Below are positions 1-7,863 of a stretch of 8,076 nt of DNA, piece after piece. Both the position numbers and the translations under genes were made by a program. Within the stretch, counting starts at the first letter, position 1, and the number at the start of each line of letters is the position of its first letter. A model generated the notes under the pieces. The model saw nothing but the letters and a program-made list of their open reading frames with translations. It made no database searches and was not told where the DNA came from. Origin of the DNA: DASWRT01 sp036403035 (lineage in GTDB: Bacteria; Pseudomonadota; Alphaproteobacteria; ATCC43930; CGMCC-115725); assembly GCA_036403035.1 (NCBI GenBank), contig DASWRT010000022.1:1-8076 (forward strand). The letters run 5' to 3'.

Positions 1-117
1 AAGGGGGGAGGGGGAAAAGCTAAACGCTTTCATGGCCCTCCCGCCTTGCGGGGGAGGATTGGGTGGGGGCCCGGTGCGATATCAGGCTGCCCGTTCCGGG
101 CTCGGCCGCAATTCGCG
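1..117. repeat. Non-coding G-rich flank with inverted repeat
   Basis: This gene-free stretch lies downstream of the minus-strand quinone oxidoreductase gene. It opens with a purine run and holds an imperfect inverted repeat, with arm CCTCCC at 37-42 facing GGGAGG at 52-57 around a short GC-rich loop. A GGGTGGGGGC run follows at about 61-70. From memory, similar CCTCCCCGC..GCGGGGAGG intergenic elements followed by GGGTGGGG are scattered through many alphaproteobacterial genomes, so this may be one copy of a dispersed repeat. A weaker AAAGC (16-20) / GCTTT (26-30) pair sits beside it. No reading frame here resembles a gene. Confidence 0.4.
89..101 (-). terminator. Possible 3' hairpin after the quinone oxidoreductase gene
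   Basis: A perfect 5-bp GC stem, GCCCG (89-93) with CGGGC (97-101), encloses a 3-nt loop that reads GAA on the minus strand. It begins 16 nt past the quinone oxidoreductase stop. It is well placed to end or stabilise the minus-strand transcript, but no U-run follows. It is therefore not a classical intrinsic terminator, and the assignment is tentative. Confidence 0.25.
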
Positions 118-1092
118 TCAGACCGTAAAGACCGTCGAACCGGTCGTCTTCCGCGCTTCGAGGTCGCGATGCGCCTGCATTGCATCCTTGAGCGCATAGG
201 TCTGGTTGACGCTGATCTTGACCGCGCCGCTCTTCACGACGTCGAACAGCTCTTTCGCCGACGCGACGAGATCCTCGCGCTTCGCGCAGTAGGTCATCAG
301 CGTCGGGCGGGTGACGAAGAGCGATCCTTTGGCCGCAAGAATGCCGAGATCGACCGGTCCGATCGGCCCCGACGACTGCCCGAACGACACCATCATGCCG
401 AGGGGCTGCAGGCAGTCCAGCGACTTCAGGAAGGTGTCTTTGCCGACCGAGTCGTAGACGACCGGAACCTTGGCGCCTTTTGTGATCTCGCCGACGCGGG
501 CGACGAAATCCTCACGCGTGTAGACGATGGGATGGTCGCAGCCGTGAGCGCGGGCCAGCTCGGCCTTCTCGTCGCTGCCGACGGTGCCGATCACGGTGGC
601 GCCGAGATGCTTCGCCCACTGGCAGAGGATGAGGCCGACGCCGCCCGCCGCGGCGTGGACGAGGATGGTCTCGCCGGCCTTGACGCGGTAGGTGCGGCGG
701 ATGAGGTACTGCACCGTCAGTCCTTGCAGCATCATCGCCGCGGCGGTGCGGTCATCGATGCCGTCCGGAATAACGACGAGCTTCTCGGCGGGCATGATGC
801 GCGCCTCGGAATAGGCGCCGATCGGCCCGGTGCCGTAGGCGACGCGGTCGCCTTCCTTGAAGTCGGTCACGCCGTTGCCGACCGCCTCCACGACGCCCGC
901 CGCCTCAAGCCCGATGCCGCTCGGGAGCGGGAGCGGATAGAGGCCGGTCCGGTGGTAGGTGTCGATAAAGTTGAGGCCGACCGCGGTATGGCGGACCCGC
1001 ACTTCGCCCGGCCCGGGATTGCCGACCGGGACTTCCTCCCAGGTCAGGACATCGGGCCCGCCGGCCTTGTGGAAGCGGATGGCATGCGGCAT
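118..1092 (-). CDS. qor: NADPH:quinone oxidoreductase (zeta-crystallin type MDR)
   Basis: This 324-residue protein has the length and full motif set of the QOR/zeta-crystallin branch of the medium-chain dehydrogenase/reductase superfamily. Members are cytoplasmic and reduce quinones with NADPH. The N-terminal GroES-like half carries NFIDTYHRTGLYP (41-53) and a GLEAAGVVEAVG segment (61-72). The Rossmann half carries the glycine-rich AAAGGVG dinucleotide loop (147-153). DSVGKDTF (214-221) follows, and the family C-terminus LEARKTTGSTV is at 311-321. The structural and catalytic zinc cysteines of alcohol dehydrogenases are absent, as expected for this branch. The ATG at 1092 is preceded by a good Shine-Dalgarno (AGGAGAGGAT, 1110-1101) about 8 nt away. 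The gene lies 23 nt downstream of the dienelactone hydrolase stop, so it is probably the last gene of that operon. The true electron acceptor cannot be read from the sequence, and some relatives reduce enones instead. Confidence 0.9.
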   Translation of the reverse strand: MPHAIRFHKAGGPDVLTWEEVPVGNPGPGEVRVRHTAVGLNFIDTYHRTGLYPLPLPSGIGLEAAGVVEAVGNGVTDFKEGDRVAYGTGPIGAYSEARIMPAEKLVVIPDGIDDRTAAAMMLQGLTVQYLIRRTYRVKAGETILVHAAAGGVGLILCQWAKHLGATVIGTVGSDEKAELARAHGCDHPIVYTREDFVARVGEITKGAKVPVVYDSVGKDTFLKSLDCLQPLGMMVSFGQSSGPIGPVDLGILAAKGSLFVTRPTLMTYCAKREDLVASAKELFDVVKSGAVKISVNQTYALKDAMQAHRDLEARKTTGSTVFTV

Positions 1093-1115
1093 GGGGAGTT
1101 ATCCTCTCCTCGTCG

Positions 1116-1814
1116 TCAGGACAGATGCTGTTTGAAGAAATCGGCGGTGCGCTGGTTCGCCAGCTTTGCCGCCTGTGCGTCGTAATGGGCGCCGCCGACG
1201 CGTGCGAAGGCATGATCCATGCCGGCATAGGAGTGGATCGTAACGTTCGAATTGCCCGCCAGCCCTTGCTTGACCTTCGTTTGCGCCTCAGGCGGAACGA
1301 ACTGGTCCTTCTCGGCCACGTGCAGCATCACTGGCCGCTTGATGTTCGCCGCCTCGCCGAGATTCTCGTCGATGGCGACGGCGTAGAAGCCGACCGCTGC
1401 GTCGATGCTCGTGCGGGTCGCCATCAGAAAAGCGAGCTTGCCGCCGAGGCAGTATCCGACCGCGCCGACCTTCCCGGTGCACGAGGGGTGAGCGCGCAGG
1501 AAATCGAGCGTCGCGGCGAGGTCGTCGACGCCCTTGGCGATGTCGAACCCCTTGTACAGCTCGAAGGCGCGGGCCCATTCGGCCTCGGTCTGATCGGTGA
1601 TCTGGATGCCCGGCTCCTGCCGCCAGAACAGGTCCGGGCAAAGCGCGGTGAAGCCCTGCGCGGCAAGCCCGTCGGTGATGTCGCGCATCACCTTGTTGAC
1701 GCCGAAGATCTCCTGAATGACGACCACACCGGGCGCCTTGGCGCCGCCGGCGGGGGTTGCAAGATATCCGTAAAACGTGCCGCCATCCTTGGCGCGGATC
1801 GTTACGTCCGTCAC
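1116..1814 (-). CDS. Dienelactone hydrolase family protein
   Basis: This 232-residue alpha/beta hydrolase matches carboxymethylenebutenolidase almost end to end. The catalytic triad is visible as Cys122 in GYCLGG, Asp170 in EKDQF and His201 in GMDHAFAR. The helper Glu36 (QEIFG) and the substrate-site Arg205 are also in place. These positions are within one residue of the numbering I recall for the Pseudomonas chlorocatechol enzyme. There is no signal peptide, so it is cytoplasmic. The classical reaction opens dienelactone to maleylacetate. No chlorocatechol pathway genes are nearby, so the physiological substrate is unknown and the gene is better treated as a general family member. Translation starts at a GTG (1814-1812), with AGGGAG at 1825-1820 as Shine-Dalgarno, 5 nt away. 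That signal is buried in a stem-loop annotated separately. The quinone oxidoreductase follows after 23 nt. Confidence 0.92.
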   Translation of the reverse strand: MTDVTIRAKDGGTFYGYLATPAGGAKAPGVVVIQEIFGVNKVMRDITDGLAAQGFTALCPDLFWRQEPGIQITDQTEAEWARAFELYKGFDIAKGVDDLAATLDFLRAHPSCTGKVGAVGYCLGGKLAFLMATRTSIDAAVGFYAVAIDENLGEAANIKRPVMLHVAEKDQFVPPEAQTKVKQGLAGNSNVTIHSYAGMDHAFARVGGAHYDAQAAKLANQRTADFFKQHLS

Positions 1815-1818
1815 GGCT

Positions 1819-1863
1819 ACTCCCTGGACAATCGTTGAAGGTGGTTAACGATAGCCAGGGAGT
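1819..1863 (-). promoter_or_regulatory. Stem-loop sequestering the dienelactone hydrolase ribosome-binding site
   Basis: ACTCCCTGG (1819-1827) is perfectly complementary to CCAGGGAGT (1855-1863). Inside it ATCGTT (1831-1836) pairs with AACGAT (1847-1852), with a 3x2 internal loop between the stems and a 10-nt apical loop. In the minus-strand transcript the second outer arm contains AGGGAG, the only Shine-Dalgarno for the GTG start 5 nt further on. Folding would therefore hide the ribosome-binding site. No U-run follows on either strand, which argues against an intrinsic terminator. It could be a translational switch, or at DNA level a dyad bound by a repressor. The structure is seen directly; the role is inferred. 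Confidence 0.55.
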
Positions 1864-1907
1864 GGGCCAATGTCACGGCAGCCTTGTCGGAAAGCAGGTC
1901 ACGTTCT

Positions 1908-3947
<2,040 letters not shown>

Positions 3948-4046
3948 GTCTCTCCAACACCTCCGTAGGGGAAATCGGCGCATCCGATCCTGGACTTCCT
4001 ATATATGCGGTCTCACTCTCTCTGCGACAAAGCACGGGCAGCGTTC
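3948..4046. promoter_or_regulatory. Divergent promoter region between DUF255 gene and ferredoxin
   Basis: This 99-bp gap separates two genes facing away from each other, so it should hold promoters for both. An AT-rich island, TATATAT at about 4000-4006, stands out in a GC-rich context and could serve as a -10 element. On the minus strand TTGTCG (4030-4025) lies 17 nt upstream of CATATA (4007-4002), a plausible but weak -35/-10 pair. If that pair is real, transcription would begin close to 3995, favouring the downstream DUF255 start at 3947. No convincing -35 for the + strand gene was seen. No operator palindrome was found. Confidence 0.35.
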
Positions 4047-4403
4047 ATGGCAACCAATCCGACCGATCCACCGCTCTACTATGCCTCGCACGTCTTCTGC
4101 TGCACCAACACGCGGCCGGCCGGCCATCCGCGCGGCTGCTGCAGCGGAAAGGGTGCGGAGAAGCTGCGGAACTACATGAAGGTCCGCGCGAAGGAGCTGG
4201 GTCTCAAGGAAACGCGCATCAACACGGCCGGCTGTCTCGACCGGTGCGAGCTTGGCCCGACGATGGTGATCTATCCCGAAGGCGTCTGGTACGCCTACCG
4301 GACCACCGAGGACGTCGACGAGATCCTGACCCGGCATCTGATCCGCGGAGAGCGCGTCGAGCGGCTGATGCTCCAGCCGGATCAGGAAGAGTCGGCGGCC
4401 TGA
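4047..4403 (+). CDS. Thioredoxin-like [2Fe-2S] ferredoxin (COG3411 type)
   Basis: This 118-residue protein belongs to the thioredoxin-fold [2Fe-2S] ferredoxins typified by the Aquifex protein, which are soluble one-electron carriers. The likely cluster ligands are Cys19 (HVFCC), Cys32 (HPRGCC), Cys63 and Cys67 (GCLDRC). The 13-residue spacing of the first pair and the 4-residue spacing of the second match the Aquifex ferredoxin as I recall it. GPTMVIYPEGVWY (70-82) and the DVDEILTRHL tail (89-98) are also family features. Cys18 and Cys31 sit directly before the first two ligands, giving an unusual CC/CC pattern. I chose the ATG at 4047 because the family starts close to the first cysteine motif. 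An ATG at 4005 would add 14 unconserved residues, and neither start has a strong Shine-Dalgarno. It is divergent from the DUF255 gene and 144 nt upstream of mnmE. Its redox partner is unknown. Confidence 0.88.
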   Translation: MATNPTDPPLYYASHVFCCTNTRPAGHPRGCCSGKGAEKLRNYMKVRAKELGLKETRINTAGCLDRCELGPTMVIYPEGVWYAYRTTEDVDEILTRHLIRGERVERLMLQPDQEESAA

Positions 4404-4482
4404 GCCGCACCGGACTCCTGCCGGGACGGTTATCGCCGATGCGTCGTGACGATGTTCCGGCGCGGCGAGCCGTTGCAAGTTT

Positions 4483-4517
4483 CCCTTCCCCTGAGGTTCG
4501 CTCCACGCGGGGAAGGG
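4483..4517 (+). promoter_or_regulatory. Hairpin in the mnmE leader
   Basis: CCCTTCCCC (4483-4491) and GGGGAAGGG (4509-4517) form a perfect 9-bp inverted repeat around a 17-nt loop. It is the main feature of the 144-nt gene-free gap between the ferredoxin stop and the mnmE start, ending 30 nt before that start. No U-run follows, so it is not a standard terminator. It could be a transcript-stabilising or attenuating structure, or a copy of a dispersed GC-rich element resembling the one at the left end of the window. No promoter motif could be defined in this gap. Confidence 0.4.
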
Positions 4518-4547
4518 CAGCGCACTTCAACCCCTGAGACTCACATC

Positions 4548-5879
4548 GTGGAACCCGCGGATACGATCTTCGCCCCGGCGACGGCGCCCGGCCGTGCCGG
4601 CGTGGCGGTCGTGCGGATCTCCGGCCCCGCGAGCCGGGCCGCTCTGCTCGCCCTCGGAGCGGTGGATCCGGCAAGGGCGCCGCGTCTCGCCCGGCTGACG
4701 GCGTTCGCCGATCCGGCGACCGGCGAGATCCTGGACCGCGGGCTCGCGATCTTCTTTCCCGCGCCGGCAAGCTTCACCGGAGAGGATGTCGCGGAACTGC
4801 ACCTGCACGGCAGCCGGGCGGTGCTCGCGGCGATCCTCGGCACGCTCGCCGCGCAGCGGGGCCTCCGTTTCGCCGAGCCGGGGGAGTTCACGCGGCGCGC
4901 GTTCGAGAACGGCAAGCTCGACCTCACCGAAGCCGAAGGTCTCGCCGATCTGGTCGAGGCGGAGACGGCGGCGCAGCGCCGGCAGGCGTTGCGGCAGATG
5001 GGCGGCGAACTCGGCCGGATGTACGACGGGTGGCGGCACGAACTGCTGCGCGCATTGGCACATCTCGAAGCGGACATCGATTTCCCGGAGGAGGATCTGC
5101 CGGGCGGACTCTCCGAGAGCGCCCGGCGGTCGATCGAAACGCTGGTCGCTGATATGGAGGCGCACCTGCGGGACGGGCGGCGGGGCGAGCGGTTGCGCGA
5201 CGGTATCGCGGTCGCGATCGTCGGAGCGCCGAACGCCGGGAAGTCGACCCTGCTCAACGCGCTGGCGCGGCGCGAGGCGGCGATCACGTCGGCGACCGCC
5301 GGGACGACCCGCGACGTGATCGAGGTGCATCTCGATCTCGGCGGCTACCCGGTGATCCTGGCCGACACGGCGGGGATACGCGATACGGACGACCCGATCG
5401 AGATGGAAGGGGTGCGCCGTGCCCGCGCCGTCGCGGCGAATGCCGATCTCCGCCTGATCGTGATCGATGCCACCGCGCCGCCGGAAGCGACGGAGGAGGG
5501 GATTGACGATCTGCGCGGGCCGGACGCGATCCTCGTCGTCAACAAGGTCGACCTGGCACCGCTCCGTGCGATGCCGCCCGATGCGGTCGCCGTGTCGGTC
5601 CGGACGGGGCAGGGAATGCCGGCTCTGCTCGACCGCATCGAGCGGGAAGTTGCGTCCCGCTTCGCGATGGGCGAGGCGCCGGCTGCGACGCGGGAGCGGC
5701 ACCGGCGTGCGGTCGAAGAGACGATCGCCGCTTTGCGGCGGGCATTGAAAGGGACCGCGCCCGAGCTGGTTGCGGAAGACGTTCGGCTTGCGGTTCGCGC
5801 GCTCGGGCGTATTACGGGCCGGGTCGACGTGGAGGAAATTCTGGACGTGATCTTCCGGGATTTCTGCATCGGTAAGTAA
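4548..5879 (+). CDS. mnmE: tRNA uridine-5-carboxymethylaminomethyl modification GTPase MnmE
   Basis: MnmE (TrmE) is a potassium-activated GTPase. With MnmG it installs the carboxymethylaminomethyl or aminomethyl group on wobble U34 of certain tRNAs, using a tetrahydrofolate one-carbon unit. The 443-residue product has the N-terminal tetrahydrofolate-binding domain (DTIFAPATAPGRAGVAVVRISG, from residue 5), a helical domain, and an inserted G domain. The G-domain motifs are GAPNAGKS (226-233, P-loop), AGTTRD (251-256), DTAG (273-276) and NKVD (332-335). It ends with the signature FCIGK, whose Cys440 is the conserved C-terminal cysteine. I start at the GTG at 4548, giving the usual short N-terminus before DTI. 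An ATG at 4446 would add 34 residues of non-family sequence that run through a hairpin. No strong Shine-Dalgarno precedes the GTG. mnmG follows after 70 nt, with a parS site in the gap. Confidence 0.96.
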   Translation: MEPADTIFAPATAPGRAGVAVVRISGPASRAALLALGAVDPARAPRLARLTAFADPATGEILDRGLAIFFPAPASFTGEDVAELHLHGSRAVLAAILGTLAAQRGLRFAEPGEFTRRAFENGKLDLTEAEGLADLVEAETAAQRRQALRQMGGELGRMYDGWRHELLRALAHLEADIDFPEEDLPGGLSESARRSIETLVADMEAHLRDGRRGERLRDGIAVAIVGAPNAGKSTLLNALARREAAITSATAGTTRDVIEVHLDLGGYPVILADTAGIRDTDDPIEMEGVRRARAVAANADLRLIVIDATAPPEATEEGIDDLRGPDAILVVNKVDLAPLRAMPPDAVAVSVRTGQGMPALLDRIEREVASRFAMGEAPAATRERHRRAVEETIAALRRALKGTAPELVAEDVRLAVRALGRITGRVDVEEILDVIFRDFCIGK

Positions 5880-5890
5880 CCGGAAAGCCT

Positions 5891-5906
5891 CGTTTCACGT
5901 GAAACA
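5891..5906. other. parS: parS centromere site 2 (mnmE-mnmG gap)
   Basis: CGTTTCACGTGAAACA matches the consensus at 15 of 16 positions; only the first base differs. It lies in the 70-bp intergenic gap, 11 nt after the mnmE stop and 43 nt before the mnmG start. It is flanked by an imperfect inverted repeat, CGGAAAGCC (5881-5889) against GGCCTTCCG (5927-5935), with one mismatch, so the palindrome could sit in the loop of a larger transcript hairpin. Confidence 0.92.
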
Positions 5907-5949
5907 CGGAAATGGACACCGAAGCGGGCCTTCCGTAGAGTGCGCCGCC

Positions 5950-7863
5950 ATGCGGGACATCTCTTATGACGTGGTGGTGATCGGCGGCGGGCACGCCGGT
6001 TGCGAAGCGGCTGCGGCTGCGGCGCGTACGGGTGCACACACGCTATTGCTGACCCATAAGCACGCCACGATCGGAGAGATGTCGTGCAACCCGGCGATCG
6101 GCGGTCTCGCCAAGGGTCATCTCGTCCGCGAGATCGATGCCCTGGACGGCGTCATGGGACGGGCGATCGATCGCGCCGGCATCCAGTTCCGTATCCTCAA
6201 CAGCAGCAAGGGTCCGGCGGTACGCGGACCGCGGGCACAGGCCGACCGCGCTCTTTACCGCCAGGCCATGCAGGCGATCCTCGCCGAGCAGGACGGGCTG
6301 ACGCTTCGCGAAGGCGCCGTCGAGGATCTGACCTTCGGCGCCGACGGACGCTGCACCGGTGTCCGGCTCGCGTCGGGCGAGGCGATCCAGGCCGGCGCCG
6401 TGATCGTCACGACCGGCACGTTCCTGCGCGGCCTGATCCATATCGGCGAGGAAAAGATCCCGGCCGGTCGGGTCGGCGAGGCGCCCGCGCTGGGTCTCTC
6501 AGCCACGTTCGCACGCCTCGGCTTCGCGCTCGGTCGGCTCAAGACCGGAACGCCGCCGCGCCTCGACGGTCGGACGATCGATCGGGCGGGCCTCGACGTG
6601 CAGCCGGGCGACGATCCGCCGGTGCCGTTCTCGTTCCTGACCCGTGCGATCACGACGCCGCAGATCGCCTGCCACGTCACCGAGACGACGAAGGCGACGC
6701 ACGAGATCATCCGCGCGAACCTGCATCGCGCGCCGATGTATTCCGGCCAGATCGAAAGCGTCGGCCCGCGTTACTGCCCGTCGATCGAGGACAAGGTCGT
6801 CCGGTTCGCGGAACGCGATCGGCACCAGATCTTCTTGGAACCGGAGGGTCTCGACGACGACACGGTCTACCCGAACGGCATCTCGACATCGCTGCCGCGG
6901 GACGTGCAGGAGGCGCTGCTCCGGACCATTCCCGGCCTCGAGCGGGCGTCCGTGATCCGGCCGGGCTACGCGATCGAGTACGATTTCGTCGATCCGCGCG
7001 AACTGCGGCCGACGCTGGAGACTCGCCGCGTGTCCCGTCTTTACTTCGCCGGCCAGATCAACGGTACGACCGGCTACGAGGAGGCGGCGGCGCAGGGGCT
7101 TATGGCCGGGATCAACGCCGCGCTCGCCGTTGCCGGAAATCGGACACCGTTCATCCTCGACCGCGCCGACGCCTATATCGGCGTGCTGATCGACGATCTG
7201 GTGACGCGGGGCACGAACGAGCCGTACCGGATGTTCACGTCGCGCGCCGAGTACCGGCTCGTTCTCCGCGCCGACAACGCGGACCAGCGGTTGACGCCGC
7301 TCGGCGAGCGCGCCGGCTGCATCGGGTCGGAGCGGGCCCGCGCCTATGCCGCGAAGCGGGCGGCGCTGGAGGAGGCGAGGGCACTGGTCGCCCGACTAGT
7401 GATGACGCCGCCGGCACTGGCGCGGCGCGGCGTAGCGGTCAACGAGGACGGCGTTCCCCGGTCGGCCACGGATCTGCTCGGCTATCCGAATATCGATCTC
7501 GCGCGGCTGTCGGCGATCTGGCCGGAGCTATCGGCGATCCCGGCGGATATCGGCGAGCAGCTCGAGATCGACGGCAAGTACCGCGGCTATATCGAGCGTC
7601 AGGAGGCGGACATCCGCGCGTTCCGCCGCGACGAGGCGCTGGCGCTGCCCGACGACCTGGACTACGGCGCGATCGGCAGCCTGTCGTCGGAAGTGCGGGC
7701 GAAGCTCGCGGCGGCGCGCCCGGCGACGCTCGGCGCGGCGAGCCGGATGTCCGGTGTGACCCCGGCAGCGCTCACCGCGTTGCTCAAGCATGTCCGGCGC
7801 GATGGTGCGGGCAACCGGAACGACATTGCCGATGGTGGTGACGGTAATGTCGTTGCAGCCTGA
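5950..7863 (+). CDS. mnmG: tRNA uridine-5-carboxymethylaminomethyl modification enzyme MnmG (GidA)
   Basis: MnmG is the FAD- and NADH-dependent partner of MnmE in wobble U34 modification. The 637-residue product carries the FAD-binding GGGHAGCEAA (12-21), MSCNPAIGGLAKGHLVREID (44-63), ILNSSKGPAVRGPRAQ (83-98), RLKTGTPPRLDGRTID (196-211), YCPSIEDKVVRF (275-286), GQINGTTGYEEAAAQG (368-383) and MFTSRAEYRL (428-437). Cys46 and Cys276 correspond to the two conserved reactive cysteines (47 and 277 in E. coli). The ATG at 5950 places the FAD motif at the normal distance. An in-frame GTG at 5899 lies inside the parS palindrome and would add 17 residues foreign to the family. The Shine-Dalgarno is weak. 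The last 20 or so residues (GNRNDIADGGDGNVVAA) look like a non-conserved tail. That part of the gene forms a hairpin over the rsmG start, which overlaps mnmG by 17 nt. Confidence 0.97.
   Translation: MRDISYDVVVIGGGHAGCEAAAAAARTGAHTLLLTHKHATIGEMSCNPAIGGLAKGHLVREIDALDGVMGRAIDRAGIQFRILNSSKGPAVRGPRAQADRALYRQAMQAILAEQDGLTLREGAVEDLTFGADGRCTGVRLASGEAIQAGAVIVTTGTFLRGLIHIGEEKIPAGRVGEAPALGLSATFARLGFALGRLKTGTPPRLDGRTIDRAGLDVQPGDDPPVPFSFLTRAITTPQIACHVTETTKATHEIIRANLHRAPMYSGQIESVGPRYCPSIEDKVVRFAERDRHQIFLEPEGLDDDTVYPNGISTSLPRDVQEALLRTIPGLERASVIRPGYAIEYDFVDPRELRPTLETRRVSRLYFAGQINGTTGYEEAAAQGLMAGINAALAVAGNRTPFILDRADAYIGVLIDDLVTRGTNEPYRMFTSRAEYRLVLRADNADQRLTPLGERAGCIGSERARAYAAKRAALEEARALVARLVMTPPALARRGVAVNEDGVPRSATDLLGYPNIDLARLSAIWPELSAIPADIGEQLEIDGKYRGYIERQEADIRAFRRDEALALPDDLDYGAIGSLSSEVRAKLAAARPATLGAASRMSGVTPAALTALLKHVRRDGAGNRNDIADGGDGNVVAA
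7819..7854 (+). promoter_or_regulatory. Hairpin covering the rsmG start codon
   Basis: AACGACATTGCCG (7819-7831) pairs with CGGTAATGTCGTT (7842-7854) over 13 bp. Twelve pairs are Watson-Crick and one is G-U (7828/7845), and the loop is 10 nt (7832-7841, ATGGTGGTGA). The rsmG ATG at 7847-7849 lies inside the 3' arm, while its purine-rich GGTGGTGA Shine-Dalgarno candidate is in the loop. Ribosomes finishing mnmG would melt the stem, so this looks like a translational-coupling device. If rsmG instead starts at the in-frame ATG at 7832, that codon would be exposed at the loop edge. Confidence 0.5.

Noticed and set aside
46..1185. Long + strand open frame (379 codons) opposite the quinone oxidoreductase gene
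   Set aside because: It is antisense to a gene with complete family motifs. Its translation is Arg/Ala/Asp-rich with no recognisable domain, as expected from a GC-rich shadow frame.
1317..1322. CACGTG core as a further parS candidate
   Set aside because: The flanks (GGC..CAG) do not match TTT..AAA, so it is a chance 6-mer.
4527..5702. Long minus-strand open frame (391 codons) opposite mnmE
   Set aside because: It is antisense to mnmE, whose GTPase motifs are intact. The composition is that of a high-GC shadow frame.
5899..5949. Upstream GTG start for mnmG
   Set aside because: The GTG belongs to the parS palindrome, and the 17 added residues precede the normal N-terminus of the family. The ATG at 5950 fits the FAD motif position.
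6084..7841. Long + strand open frame (585 codons) overlapping mnmG in another frame
   Set aside because: It is an extremely Arg/Gly-rich frame-shifted reading of mnmG with no family resemblance.
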